A stretch of DNA of 64,000 nt from Pelodera strongyloides. Its lineage: Eukaryota > Nematoda > Chromadorea > Rhabditida > Rhabditidae. The stretch is taken from positions 342,535 through 406,534 of the forward strand of contig JAANDG010000061.1 in the NCBI GenBank assembly GCA_036852015.1. The letters are read 5' to 3'. Position numbers and translations under genes: made by a program. The notes under the pieces were generated by a model. That model was given only the letters and a program-made list of their open reading frames with translations, was not told where the DNA came from and did not search any database. Shown in pieces: positions 46,218-59,975 of the stretch; within the stretch, counting starts at the first letter, position 1; every line of letters begins with the position of its first letter.

Positions 46218-47753
46218 ATAGGGATGGGGAAATGCTCAACGGTGAGCCAGTTTAAATTCGTGAACCGCAAGAAAAAAATACTGACAGTAGGCCAGGAAGT
46301 TCAGTCTTTAGTTCTTGGTGCAGTATTTGGAGTAATGTTTAAAAAAACGCAACGTCACAAAATCATCAGAGACGTCTTAATTCGGTGCGCTGTTCGAAAG
46401 AAAGCTTACTGATGGGCGGGGCTTAGTCGGTGGAGTATTCACGCCTCCCCTTATTTGGATAGAATCCAAAAGGGGAGGGACTTGGACTGACAGAGGATTT
46501 AGGATTTGGAATAACAGAGAGCGAGAGAGAGAGAGAGAGAGAGATTAGAATATAACATTACATAATTAGTATGATTATGAGGTCACAAGTGTAAAGTTCT
46601 GACAAACAAGGATTTGTGGTGATTGGTTAATAATAAAGAAAGGCAATTAATTTTACTGGTTCGATTGCCTACGAAATAAAAATTGGTACACCAAATGGCA
46701 ACGGTAGGCACCATGAACGTATGGAGCTGGAAAACAATATATGGGTTGAGGTGCTCAGTGGTACCAACACGGCGCGTCCGGGATACCACCGTGGTGGATT
46801 GTGCGTGAAGGTTATGAGGTGCTTGCTATAGTTTTATCCTACAGTAATAATAATATCCCATAATGTAAGATAGACCCATTTTTGTATTCCAGTTTATTTC
46901 TATATGGATGCACAAGCATGTTTTTGATGGCAACAATCAATGCAAAATGTGCTACTATCAATTGAAACCATCAACTTGCCGTGTAGATAAAATATTATAA
47001 AACTAATTGTTTCGAATGTCTTTTTTTAAACCTTTCTATTTCTCTCACTCTTTTTCTCTTTATTTTTTTTGTCTAACTTCTTCCTCTCTCTATAGTTCTC
47101 TCCTGTTATTATATTCTAAAATTATTGCGGTTGACCAGGTGTGAGCTCACTGATGAATAATACTTATTCAAAAAAATATTTTTCAAAATCATTTTGCAAC
47201 ACATTGAACAGGATGTTTTTAAGAAATACTTTTAATACTAAACGGAAATATCATTTTTTTTATCGAATTTTCTAATGTTTGCTGAAATTTGTGCTATTTT
47301 AGCGGAGGCGGATTTGTAAGTGATCAAATCAGTGGGAACTTTTTTTTAGTTTATGCAGTAGTAGAAGTTAGACGATGTTCTTATAAAATGTGATGATTTC
47401 ATGAAATTCCGAGATGTATATTACTACAAATCACTCTATACGAATTTAGTTTCCATTACTACAAAAGTGATCGTAGGTACATATCTGGGCATTTCAAATT
47501 ACATAAACGCAATCTGCCAGATGCCACTTTGCAAGTGATAATTATAATTATCCTCGGCAGAATGGATGAGCTGTAATTGTTTATTTTCGTTGCCAGGCAG
47601 GCGGAATATGTATATATGTACGCTCGAAGCTCCGGTTTCGTAAGCTGAAACTGTTTGGCAACAATATAAGTGTAAGTTGGCAACATCGGTCTATAAGCTC
47701 ATAAAAAAGCCAAAAAGTTATGCTAAGTTATTTCACATAAAGTCTTTATCCTT

Positions 47754-47907
47754 TATGGGGTTTCCAAGTATGGTGAAAATTTACAGTATCTTGGAACTAC
47801 ACGAGAATATTTATTTAATTTTTCATATTATACATGCAAGTTTCGTGCAGAAATACGGTAGTATTGACAGAATCACACCGAATTTTTGGGATACTTGGAA
47901 ACCCCAT
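47754..47907. mobile_element. Palindromic MITE, TATGGGGTTTCCAAGTATGG family, copy 1
   Basis: Ends GGGGTTTCCAAGTATGGTGA and decayed mirror TACTTGGAAACCCCAT. Copy 2 at 57800-57936 is in the opposite orientation. Confidence 0.85.
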
Positions 47908-48232
47908 CACAATAGTTAAGCCACGTGCTCTTCCACTTCCAATAAGTGTGCATGTCAAACACTAAACTTACTTAAACAGGCATAACAGAAAGCAAGTATT
48001 TTCTAGGATAAATAAGAAAGTTTGATTTCGGACCTTTTATCGTTCAGCGAATAAAGTTGGCTCATTTTAGTGCATCTTTTTTCACGAAAAACGTCCTGCA
48101 TTTCAAAGGAGGAATCACAACTCTGGTTTCGAAATCCTGCTGTAGTTTTCACACAGGACGGTTGAGCTTTTCACGCTTGTGCAGATGTCAGCAAGGGCTG
48201 GATTTACTAGCTCAGTACGCGAATGGCCAAAC

Positions 48233-48400
48233 TTAGCCCTTGCTGAGGTATGCACAAGCGCGAAGACGTCGAGCAATTTGTCATCTGGAACTCATCGCCT
48301 ACTGCTCAGGACCTCTGCGGAACATGTCATAAGCAAATTTGGAAAATGTATCTCCACCCTTGAATGGGTGCACGCCCTTGAAGCGTCAAAGATTTATTTT
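48233..48400. repeat. Dispersed repeat, inverted relative to 24118-24275
   Basis: Forms the first part of a 204-codon open frame (48179-48793). Since the same DNA recurs at 24118 with frame-breaking changes, the frame is more likely repeat-derived than a gene. Confidence 0.7.
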
Positions 48401-50929
48401 GTAAACTTGTCAACTGACTTGGTATATTTTGCGCTTAAAGCAAAAAATTTAAATATGCACCCACACTTTCATTATCATACATTTCCCTCTTCCCTGTGGC
48501 AAAAGTGGCAACTCTCGGACATATTTTGTTTGTGGCGATGCTCATTTCGAGTATTGAGTGAGCGGGCTGGCCCGGCTGGCAACACCTGTGACTTTACAAA
48601 CGGGCTCACCCGGGCGGGGAGCTTGCGAACTCCCAATCTAAGGGCTCATCCATTTCCACACACTGATAGTCATAGTGTAGTGACCAGTGAGGAAAGGTGG
48701 AAAAGTGTTCGAAAACGAAATCGTACAGTTGACGTTTTTTGTCTGTGCGTTGCGAAAGATTTTGAGAGTTTAACATTGAAATGGAAGATCTGAACTAAAA
48801 AAATAGTGTGTAAGGACGACTAAAATATTGCAAAATAATACGACGAGGCAAATTGGCCAGAAAACTTGACGAATAGTTTAAGACCGATTCAGAAAGTATC
48901 TAATCGAAAAAAAAGAATCCTATTGGTGAATATGCTGGTTTTTTTACAGGACAGCTGACTAATAGTTTTTCGTTTTAAGAATTTATATTCATCTATATAA
49001 TCACGAAGTGAGGGAGGTTCTTGTACTTGTAAGACCTGAGTTGTCACGTTGGAACACGCACACGCTGAAATGTACGTCCAACTGCAAACACACGCAACTC
49101 CGCATGAACGGCGAAGGTGCATCAGCTGCGCCATGTACGGGACCTTTTACCCGGGAACATGTCCACACCATATATCATTTGAGAAGGGAATCATCAACAT
49201 TCTTCTCTAAAGAAAAGATAAAGAGAATATGAATGATCCTCTCCTCTATGCAGAAACTTCTGAGATTATTATTTGAGAAGGAGCTATCACTTAGCAAATA
49301 CAATAATTTCATTCTTTCACTCTTTTATGGAAGTTTTGAAGGGTATTTGATTTCGAGTTTCAGTTTGTGCTCACTCTACATACGAGCCCAAGAGCTACTG
49401 TACTTGTATATTAGTGTGTACTGTGTACTCAAAGCTGAATAAAAGTTCCATATCGCGATTAAAAAGAACCGTTCGTTTCCTGTGCTCTTGACGCAAAACT
49501 GCGGGACCGGATGGCTTATTTTCTTTCTAACTTACCTAATTCTATATGGACTAGGTGGAAATCCCTACTTCTTGAAACACCCGTTTATCGGAACTTATCT
49601 AACCAATTTTAAAGTTACATCAAAAAAGAGTAACTATTCCATTTAACATTTCTACACATTTCCCAAAATCCTACATAGCTACCGGGTCCACTGTGCCATG
49701 GGCGTGAAAAAACGCAGGCAAGCTGTCGGCCTGTTTGAGACCCAAAAAGCACGGCTGCCACACAGTTATGTTACAACAGGGCAACGAGACGGACATGCTC
49801 ATGTAGTATGAAAGCAAGGCGAAAGTGGAGATTTCACAATTGCATAATTTTTAATTTTTGTGTAAACAAGAAAAACGACGACTACTAAAGTGGGAAGTTT
49901 GTGCGGAAAAAGAGGTAAAGAAAGATAAAGAGTACCGGGTTGTATGTTATATCAACCGAACCCGCAGAAACGGTGCACCGGGTTCTGGTTCATTTCTGAA
50001 GCCGGGAAGTATGCAAATTAATAAAATCTAAAGTTTATATCGTGCTTTCTCAACTATAAGGGTTATTGTGCTACCTTGATAGTTAGAAGCTGTAAACTAT
50101 GGAGAGGTTTGTTCAGTTGCGAAGTGCATAAGAAAATTACGTAACTTTCTTAAAAAAGAACGATGTTTGGCAGAATAACCCTAGTTGAGAAACTACGATA
50201 TCAACTCTAGGTTATTAATTTGCATACCTCTGAACTTCCTTACTTACAACCTTTGGTAGTGGTTGTTTTTCTTGTTTTCACTCAAAAATTAAATATTCAA
50301 ACCTGAATAAAGGTTTGATATCATTCGAGGGTTGTAACTTGTCATTACAGTATCCAACCTCTTTGCATAAGAAATACTAACTTCAGGGATTGAACAGCAT
50401 GAATCATAGGAAATGGGTGAACCCTTTGGTGACTGTTCACTGTTTTTTTTGGCCAGCCCATTTGGTGACCTCTTCGTGCCCATGTGGTGACCAAGTTTTA
50501 TCGAAAACCGTCATCAACTGGTCAACAAATGCATGAACCAGGCACGAACTAATCACCAGATGGTTTTTTTTTCGGTAAAAACCATTTGCTGACCGGAAAA
50601 CGACGGTTTTTCTGCGTTTTCGGAAATTGTTTCGTTTTCCTGTGATAGAGCAGTCGATACTATGCTAGCCCTTCCTAATCATATGTTGAACGCTGCAATA
50701 AGTTTCACTCTACTAAGTACTCTATTTTTGGGCCCACATATTTTGGGGCCGGCTCTACATATTTTGTAGCAAAAAAAAGCATGATCTCGATCCCTTCAGT
50801 TTCTAGCAGTGATTTTAACTCGACGATTTTGTGATATAGCTTACACACTGAAGGAGATGGAGGAAAGGGAGAGAGAAAAAGAAAGAGAGAAGGGGAGAAA
50901 ATAAAGAAAATAGAGAGAGGGAAAGAGAG
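48401..50929. other. Intron of the C2 gene, little recognised
   Basis: AT-rich. At about 50500-50600 there is a diverged inverted pair around ACCGTCATCAACTGGTCA, with relatives at 7786 and 8344 in the composite element. Confidence 0.4.
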
Positions 50930-50931
50930 GG

Positions 50932-50979
<48 letters not shown>

Positions 50980-51791
50980 AGAGAGAGCCTCCAAGCTTGA
51001 CCAGATCCATATAACTATCGTCAGTCGTCTTCCTTCTTGATCACCAGACCCGCCCACTACAGATACATGCCGAGAGATCGTATAAACAATGCTTAACACC
51101 CAGAGAAGTAGAGAAACAGAGATATGATCAGTGATACACCAGAGGCGTGCATTACTGTAGAGGTACCAGCTTAACAGGAGCGAGTGATAGACTACTCAGT
51201 CGTTGGATATTTGAGAGGCCAGAGAAGCAGAGCAAATCTGGTATGCTGGGCATCTATTCCAGGAGTGCCCGATTGGCAAAAGTCGTTTCTTTTATTCAGA
51301 TCAGCCGGTCGGCAGAGAGCACGGCATCTCGAGAGACGCCGAGATAAAAAGATAAAGAAAACACAGGGACTCGATGAGACGGAGAGAAGCTTCGCGCGGA
51401 CGCGTGGGGGGTTTACACTGCCGTTGTTGGATGAGGCATAGCGAAGAGTGAGGGATAAAGAAGAGATCGAGAGAGCGCAGAGAAGAGAGGGAGAGAGTAG
51501 GGATGGATTCCGGATAGGAGGATAATTGAGAGCTCGAAGAGAAAGACAGAGAAAAAGTGGGATGCGAGAGAGAAGAGAGACCAGAGAAGTGGGAGTAAAG
51601 GGCCGGAGCCGCCGGAGATTTGCCTCCTTTCTCCAGCAGCAGCCTCAGCGCGCTCTAAACGACGACCCTTCCCCGGACCTCACTACCGTAGTACCGAGTA
51701 CTGTGGAGTGTTCCGGCACCCAGAAGTGTACTGTATACTGTCCAATCTTTATCAAATAAACGACAAATAGGAAGAGGAATAACCGTGAAAC
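50930..51791 (+). promoter_or_regulatory. Presumed promoter/leader region of unc-15
   Basis: A (GA)n block followed by about 600 bases of unusually GA-rich, GC-richer DNA up to the unc-15 start codon. Short frames here have no family match. The role as promoter or leader is inferred from position only. Confidence 0.35.
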
Positions 51792-54700
51792 ATGTCCGGA
51801 AATCTCTACAGAAGTCCGTCGTCGGCTAATGCCAACATTGTGTTCAAGGTGAGAAATTTGAATTACAATGCAACATTTAAAGCAGTATTGTACCCAATTT
51901 GGAAAATTTGCATGTTATACGCATATCCTATGTATCCTATGTAAATTTGGTGCCGGAAACTTGCTGGACGTGCACCCAATTTGCATAGGATACATAGGAT
52001 ATGCGATCATGTGCAAGTTCCCCACAGTAGGTACAATACTGCTTTAATGTTTTCCTTTGCCGAAACAAGCGTTGTTTCGTTTTGATACTGATACAAGTTT
52101 CCATGTTTCCGCTCAAAGATTCTCTTTTTGTAGCACGTTTTTATCATCGCCACAGTATACGTTTTTGACTGGTGGCGTAACGTCATAAACACATTTTGGC
52201 AAAAGAAAATCTGTTTTTATGCTTATATCACTTTGTGTTGTTTATAAGTGTTACTATTTTTTTTATCAAATGTAGATCAGCACGCAAACACATAGGTTAT
52301 TCTAGATTTCAGTTTACCATTCGTTATTTGAACGATTTGCGAATATGCGGCTAGAAGTTACGTTGAATAGAGCTGTTTGGGCAACTTATCTCAATATTTA
52401 CTAAAGGAGTAATGATTTCTTCTTCACATAAAACAATGACTCTCATTTTATCAGCAAGTGTTGATTTCTTCAATTTACTGATTGATATGGATCTTGATTT
52501 ATCGATTTATTGATTTATTGATTTATCGATTTATTGATTTTAGAGCACTTCGGTGTCGGCTTTCGGATCCCCATTCCCCAATGTCTCCGTAGCCGATCTG
52601 GGATCTCTCACCCGTCTTGAGGTGAGCGTTCTTTGAACTCGACTTTTTTTTGTTAATTTATGCTAATTTATGTCATTTTTATATATTTATATTTTTTTTA
52701 TAGTTAGTAGGGCATTGCTTCGCAATATATTTGACCGAAAATGCCCACATCGCTAGAGATCTTACAGTATATTCTATCTATTCTAAGATTGGCTTTCTAA
52801 GTCATTTTGCTTTTATTCATGAAAATCATCTATCTCATGATACACTATTTTATAGACTTTGTTTTGCACCAATTTTAGTTTAAAATTTAAACTGTGCGTT
52901 TATCTCTAAAGTCTGCGTTATTTTATTTAGTTACAAAAAAAGCAAGTTCAAGTATTTTCCTGAATACTTTTTGATCTAACATTCTGTGCTCATTCTCAAT
53001 GCAATAGAGTTTTCTCTATCTATATGTCTCTTGCTCTCTGGGTCTCCCACTCTCTTTAGTAACTTCTTGTTTTGTCCTGTTAAACTTGCAATTAGTCTAC
53101 CTGTTTTTGATTTGTCAGTTTTTCAGCTATATCCTGAGATCAAAAACAAAACAACAACAAAATCCATTATAGACAAACAAATCAATCGATATCTCCCCAA
53201 TATTTAGGATTATCTCATTCCTGGAATGTATGCCTTCTCGCTCTCCATCTCTCTCTCTCCCTCTCTCTCTCTCTCTCTTTTTCTCTCCTTCTCTCCCCGT
53301 CTCTCTCTAAACTTTTTATTTCTTTCTTTTTTTACCAATGGACGTGCTTCTCCGGGGAGTCAACGCACACACTGCAAAACGCCAACGCTCTTTTCAAGTG
53401 TAATGCGAAGAATATTTGCTCGGTTTTGGATAACGAGCAACTGGGATTGGGATTATCGATCGATAATTATTGGGGGATGGAATATTGATTAGAATATTGA
53501 TTGGTGGAAATCGTAACTTAGGACTATAGAATACTGATTGGTATTGCGGAACAGAATATTGATTAATGAAAATAAAGACATGGTGTATGTGTATGGATTA
53601 GATTAAAATTTAGCTGGGTAAAAAGCTATAGACATACGTATACTTATTTTTTTCTCGTTTTCAATCAATAAGGACAGATTTTGAAGCTTCTTGACGAATC
53701 GCAAAGATATTTACTGTAAAATGAATATATTTTCGTTCTGGGCAGCGTCCCATTATGCCTAGAAGCATTCAATAAACGGGCTTCAAAATTCAATTCAATA
53801 TTTATTTCTTGCTACAACAAAACATTTCTTATTTCTTTCTAAAATATATCCAGGCTTTCCCCCATGATATTAGCTACTCACGCTTGTTTCTTTAAATAAC
53901 ATTATGTTCTCAATTTTTCTTTTAGTTCAAATGGTCATTCATTGTTCGTAGACATATGTATGTATTATCCAACATTTTTTGAATACATTTTTGAATTGTT
54001 AATATAAATATATAAATATAAATTCTCAGACTATTTTTCTATTATGATCTCAAAAGTTGTACTTAGTTTAAATCGCAAAACTTTATATCAACGATAAAGG
54101 GAATATTTCGGTAATCCAAATACGAGGTACATATACGCACTCCAACAAAAATTGTACCAGCTTTTTAGTCGAGTATAAGGGGGCTAGGCCCTAGGCTATA
54201 ATCTATAATATTTCTCGGAAACAATGTCATGTCACTAAAATAACAGTATACAATCTAGTCTTTGAGTTTGCCCCGTCTATTTATTGCTTTACAACAAAAG
54301 ATGCCTAAGCACTGGACAGTTGGGTCTGGGTGTTGAAGCCCAACATTTTACACTATGTTTATTGATACGAAAAGACGAGGAAGACCCAGGGTGAATATAT
54401 AACTTTTCAAAAAATTGCAAGGAAACTCTAGGTTAAGCTCATGGTAATCTCTGAGTCTGGGTCACTTTTACTAAAATAGTTTCTTTTGCTGAATAAAAAT
54501 GATAACTCTTGAGACCTTTTTCGAAACGGTTGTCGAATTGGAGACTTTGTTGTAATTCTATCGGTCATCAGTTAGCTACATCGAGTAATTTAATTTAATG
54601 TTAGCTTGTAGTACTGTATCTCTATCTCTTAGATTTCTGCCTTTGAAATTGACATAAAATTTTGAGAAAATTGCGCATTCATGAAAGCAAATTCACCACC

Positions 54701-57700
54701 ATTATTTTCATGGCGTTCTCCGTTAAGAATTTATTTACGAACTAAATTAATCTACAGTTTGGAAAGAAATGTGCTCTCTGAAAATCACTCTTTTTACTGT
54801 ACTGGTAACAAAATTCGTTGTAACAAGACCCTCTCCTTATTATTTTTTCCGCACCCTCTTTTTTCATCCGCTCCTACATATATTTTCAATACTTTTCCCT
54901 GATTCAGGTACAAATAGTCAATCAATAATTAATATCATGGAAAATCGATAATCATAATTTTGCATTTCAGGACAAGATCCGTCTCCTCCAAGAGGATCTC
55001 GAGTCGGAGAGAGAGCTGAGAAACAGAGTAAGTCCCTTAGACATGAAGTTTAGAGAGGCAGAGAGAGAGAGGTAGAGAGAGAGGATATAGACAGAAAGAG
55101 AGAGAGAGAACAAGAGAGAAAGACTCAACCATGTTTAATTATGATGTGTGTGCTCGCTATTTACACGTTCAAGAAGAGATCTACACGCTACGTGTTTGCG
55201 CGCGGGGGATAGAGAAGGGCGTGTCAAGGCGTGTCAAAGCTTCAAATCAACAAAAGTACACAAAAAAGAGACTATAATAAGATCAGAAATCACTAACAAG
55301 TTAAAGATTATCGCAACCCATTCTACATATAGTTCAACGTAACTTTGTACTTCAATGTTCTGCTAACAATAAATACGACAGAGTTTCATGCGCCTGTCCT
55401 TTAAGCAATTCACTCAAATGTGAAACCACAAACCTGGTTATTCGAAGTAGGCGGTACGGCAAAATGTGGGTGCACCATAATTGGCGACGGAACTACCGTA
55501 ATCGTATGCCGGCGCATGTTATTGCTTTGAATCTGGAGAAAGCGACTGCGGTAAGCCTCCATCTCTGCAAAGAACCCGATTTATAATCAATAGCAAAAAA
55601 ATTAACCAAACAATATAATTCAAAAAAACTTAATCTTTATTTTCTATAAACATACCATAACTGATGATCTATTTATTGACGCAATAATCAAGAATAACTA
55701 CAAATAACCGCTTATGGAAGAACGTTTAAAGGGAAAAAATAAGACCTATAAATTAGCATGGGCAATTTTCAAACCCAGAAAACAACTGCGACTTTCTTTC
55801 ACACTCGGTCAGGCAATTTAATTAATGAGTTATTTTTTGACGCCTTGTTTTCGCACGTCAGAATAGTGTTAGAAAACACATGTAATTGAAAACTACACTA
55901 TAGATATAGAGATACTTGAGGTTCGTGGAAAGTGTATGGAAAGGGCCTTGAGGTGTATGAAAATATCGTAGGGTATATGGTAAGGTTCCTGGATTACGAA
56001 TGCATATGTCAGGGTGTGTAACTGAATGGAGTATCTGGGTCCCCAAAGGTAGACATTTGAGATTTGTACGTGCCCAACACTTGGTTCAAAGAACGCAAAC
56101 TGCTTAAGAATGTATTCAAAGTTTCACCGTGTGGGTGTTGATTGTCACCCGGGCTGCGGGCCCTTAGCTGGCCCGAAACGGGTACTTCGCCCGCCCGCGG
56201 GTTGACCCAAAACGGACAAGGCGGCCCACATCAGAGTTGACTTTCGACCCTGACACTATTATCTAACAGAATGACATCAACTAAATGATTCACTGGGACT
56301 ATTTTGAGCACTTTGGCTCGTTTACAAAGCAATTATACCCAACCACTGGAGTTTGACATCAAATGTGGGACACAAACACATACTCTGTGACGCCATTATT
56401 TCTTCTATTTCTATTATCCGAGACAACTAGTAATCCGAGACAACTGAACACAGTAATTATATATTGGAGTTTAGTTGGGAATAAGCCAAGAGACGTTTAC
56501 TTAAATAAGCTTCAATACCACAATGACGAATCCCCATTGCAAGACCAGAGACTAGACTATTTTAGGCCTGGAGGCCTGACCTGGCACGGTAATTTAAAAC
56601 TGATGCAAAACAAGGACCCCGCTTTGTCATGAAGAAAGAATTCGCCAAATTATGCCCTCCGAACCAAAAACACCCTCTCTTTTCGCTAAGACAGTGTGAT
56701 TTAATTAGATGCCAGGAAAAGAATGCTGTCAGTACACAATGCGACTAATGACGAAAAGTCCGAGCGCGAACGCAATGAGGAACGAAACGTACTCGAGTAA
56801 AACGCGTCATTTGAAACCATGAGAATAATTGAATGTTTTTGAGGAGAAGTGATACAAAAAAGAAAAATGGAAGGTTAATATTACTTTGTAGAAGTAGAAG
56901 TGCGGACGTACATCCTAATAATGCAAATAATATACAGTGAGGGCGTATTTAGCAGACAATGAAGGGCTTTATTCGTTAATCTAATTATGAGTGAGGTATA
57001 AAGGCAACATTTACTATTTATAAACAAAATGTGAGTGTCTACAAATTGAAGCGAAATGCTAGCCCCTTTGGAAAATTTGCATATGATAAGCAAATCCTAT
57101 GTATCCTATGCTAATTTTGTACGATTGCCGTGGACGATCGTACAAAATTATCATAGTATACATAGGATTTGCTTATCATATGTAAATTTTCCAAAGGGGC
57201 TAGCATTTCGCTTTAAAGCTCAGCAAATTATGTATGTCCTAAGAAGAGCCACTACTTACTACTAATCATAAGGCCATCGTTTCAAGGCGTTAACTTTGGT
57301 TGAAAGCAAAACTTTGTATATGGTTATTTACCGTTTCTAGGAAAACCGAGCTTTTTGTATCACTTAAGTTATAATAATAACAATAATTTATTGACACATT
57401 ATATAAAATATATAAGTGTGCATCATATAAAATTATGATGATAAGTTAATCAATGAATCAACAGTAATTAAGATAATGACTTACATTCTAAATAAAAGCT
57501 AACCATTGGCAAGATAATAATAAATAAATAAAAAACAAAACAAAAATAAACTTGAACGAAATGTGAACGTTTCTTAGATAAAGTCTCTTCGGGTTCAAAG
57601 TAGATAGGGACACAAATACCGCCCCCAAATTGCCAGAAATATAGCCATTATAGGTCTTCCGAGAGGGATTAAAAGAACGCTTCTAAAGTAAGATTTTGCA

Positions 57701-58196
57701 GAAATTTATGAACTTTCTATTTCTAATTTGCTCTATTTTGCATAAAATCAGACGAAAAATTTATTAATAACTACGCAAAGGTTAATGAACACCCTACATT
57801 ATGGGGTTGCAAGTTGCAAGTATCGCAAAAATTCGGTGTGATTCTGTCAATACTAACGTATTTCTGCACGGAACTTGCATACACAATATGAAGGTCCAAA
57901 ATACTGTAAATTTTCACCATACTTGGAAACCCCATAAATACATGAACACCCGAACGCGCCCACACATGTCGAATACCCTACGGGACACACCTAATGACGC
58001 TCGTTGACTATACATCAAAAAAAGGAAAAGTAATGATCTACACTGTTTGTTGGGACCCAGTCAAGAAGTAATTGCAATTGGCCTTGACCGAGGGGAAAAT
58101 TACCCAGCAGACATAGAGAGAAAGCATTTTGATGCTTTGACTATAATCCAAGTAGACCTTAATTATTTGGAGAATAATAGCTTATAAATCAAGAAG

Positions 58197-58228
<32 letters not shown>

Positions 58229-58546
58229 GAGAGAGAGAGATTGCAAAATAGAAAAGAGGTCCCCAAACACAAAAGCTGATATCGACCATATTTAAAAAAA
58301 AAACTCTACAGCTTTCAATCAAAAACAAAATTTTGAACCTAATCCATGGTTCCCTAAATTTCTAATAAAAACAGTGATATACAAATCCTATTTGTTGGAG
58401 GAAAATACATTTGAGGTGTAAATATAAATTAGAGGTGTCCGCTTTTGAGAGCTTTCAACTACAAAATCAACAAGTGTGTCGAAATTAAAAGTGGAGGAAA
58501 AGTTTAAGAAATGCACGTTTGGAGAGAAAGAGAAAGAGAAAGAGAA

Positions 58547-58585
<39 letters not shown>

Positions 58586-59773
58586 AAACTATACAAAGAG
58601 AGGTGATAAGGTCAAAGACACAACTCAAAGGCCTGGGTCGTAAGTGGTGTTCCCAGTTAAGGTCAAGAAGGGCCTGGGACATTTCATATATGTTCAGGCT
58701 CTCTATGTCTCATCTAATAACTCTCATATTAATCAAAAGATCGCCAGGCCGAGAGCCAACCTAAGATCACAATTAAGGGACTCTCTCTTTCTTTTTCCCT
58801 ATTCTCTCTCTTTCCCTTTACTCTCTCTCTCTCTCTCTCTCTCTCCCTCTCTCGAACTCCTCTCTCTCTATTCTCTCTCTCTCTTCTCTCTCTTTCCCCC
58901 CGCTCTCTCCCAAAATAGAACAGAAGTCGTCACTTCGTGCATACGACCAGGAAGTCGAATATTATTACTATGAGAAAAAGAGAATTTAAATTAATTAAAA
59001 ATGGAAAAACTTTACTGAAGAAACATTGAAAAATCAGAAAAGTCAACAAATACCATATCTGAAATACAACACAACAAATTGGGAATAAAGGTCAAAGAGA
59101 GAATGGTTTTGTGTGAGGTGTGAGCACAATAGATTGCTATCACAGATTTTTTATCATTTATTGATTTATTGATTGTTTCAGATCGAACGTGAGCGTGCTG
59201 ACCTTTCCGTGCAGCTGATCTCCTTGACCGACCGACTTGAAGATGCCGAGGGAACCACCGACAGCCAGGTAATCGATAAATCGATAAACTGATTATGAAT
59301 CAATCAATCGTCGTCGATATATGTATGTGATGATTGTTTGGAATTAGTTGTTAGAGGTAAACAAGTGTTAGATACATCCTGTGGAGCCCCTAGCCGCAGT
59401 TCAATGTTGACTAAAATAAATGGGTTTTAAGTTAAGTTAAGTGCCTGAAACGTAGGTCCAAAGACTATGTGCAGCCTATGTAGGGGGACTATTTGAGTAG
59501 CTTTGAAAGGCTTTAGTAGCCCAGTGGTTCCATTGCCCTGGCATACAGGAGCGGTACATCTCTAGCAATAAGACTAGGTCCAGCCTAAGCCCAATGATAG
59601 CCCTAAACTGCGACATATGTCTCAACATGGGTCCTGAAGTTCCAAAATTCAGTTCCTTAGCTAATGACCTTTCTTAATTGCCTAATTGCTTTCAGATCGA
59701 GTCGAACCGCAAGCGCGAGGCCGAGCTCGTCAAGCTGCGCAAGCTGCTCGAGGAGTCTCAAATCGAATCCGAG
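51792..59773 (+). CDS. unc-15: Paramyosin, 5' five coding exons (gene runs off or far right)
   Basis: Exons 51792-51848, 52544-52621, 54971-55027, 59182-59268, 59696-59773, all phase 0, giving residues 1-119. The product begins [19 protein letters not shown], continues [55 protein letters not shown] and [12 protein letters not shown]. This is the non-helical head and start of the coiled-coil rod of nematode paramyosin, closely like C. elegans UNC-15, with a longer, altered head. Paramyosin is the core protein of invertebrate thick filaments in muscle. The family is about 870-880 residues, so most of the rod is missing; no continuation exon is visible up to 64000, making the next intron longer than 4.2 kb. 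Its exons interleave with minus-strand exons of the C2 gene. Confidence 0.95.
51877..52047. mobile_element. Palindromic MITE, AGCAGTATTGTACCC variant
   Basis: TTAA-flanked; inner arms (TTTGGAAAATTTGCATGTTA, ATCCTATGTATCCTATG) match the 18133 and 57046 elements but the terminal 15 bases differ (AGCAGTATTGTACCC). In unc-15 intron 1. Confidence 0.85.
55434..55564 (-). CDS. 5' region exon 2 of the C2-domain gene
   Basis: Acceptor TTCTTTGCAG before 55564 and donor GTTTGTGG after 55434. Encodes [15 protein letters not shown], then [17 protein letters not shown] and PPTSNNQ. Its first two bases complete the codon left open by the 61368-61569 exon, so the two are joined. It ends in phase 0. Where it joins the 46217 exon is unclear: candidate acceptors in GGAGCATCAGCAG (about 46195-46205) are in phase but weak. 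It lies inside unc-15 intron 3, on the opposite strand. Confidence 0.7.
56128..56240. repeat. GGGCC-rich repeat island
   Basis: Words GGGCTGCGGGCCC, CTGGCCCGAAACGGG, CGCCCGCCCGCGGG in AT-rich flanks; compositionally like 6191-6325 and 14990-15255. Confidence 0.5.
57046..57216. mobile_element. Palindromic MITE, AGCGAAATGCTAGCC family, copy 2
   Basis: TTGA/TTAA flanked, almost identical to 18133-18303 though about 39 kb away, so both moved recently. In unc-15 intron 3. Confidence 0.9.
57800..57936. mobile_element. Palindromic MITE, TATGGGGTTTCCAAGTATGG family, copy 2
   Basis: Inverted relative to 47754-47907; right end TACTTGGAAACCCCATA intact. Confidence 0.8.
58198..58905. repeat. GA and CT microsatellite blocks
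   Basis: (GA)n at 58198-58240 and 58525-58583, then (CT)n at about 58780-58905, giving inverted GA/CT tracts within 300 bases that could pair in a transcript. In unc-15 intron 3. Confidence 0.9.
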
Positions 59774-59975
59774 GTATTTATTGATTTATCGATCAGTCCC
59801 GACTGGTCAAGTGTTGTTTTAATACTAAGAACTGCTCGGAATGTAGTGCTCTCGCAGTTTGAAGAATACCTCTAATTTATATGTTGATTATGCCCCACAA
59901 GGTCTTGAAAGCTTCAAAGTGCCCATGGTTGAAATATAGATATAAAACCCACAAAAGATACTAAAATTTGTTGAC

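Noticed and set aside
45576..46412. Plus-strand frames at 45576, 45880 and 46119
   Set aside because: Antisense shadows of the Pro/Ser-rich exon 45531-46217, whose minus-strand frame joins in phase to the C2 exons.
48179..48793. 204-codon plus-strand frame
   Set aside because: Its first third is a dispersed repeat also found inverted at 24118; the remainder shows no domain or splice structure.
59515..59590. Possible tRNA-like sequence (TAGCCCAGTGGTTCC)
   Set aside because: No B box within the expected distance.
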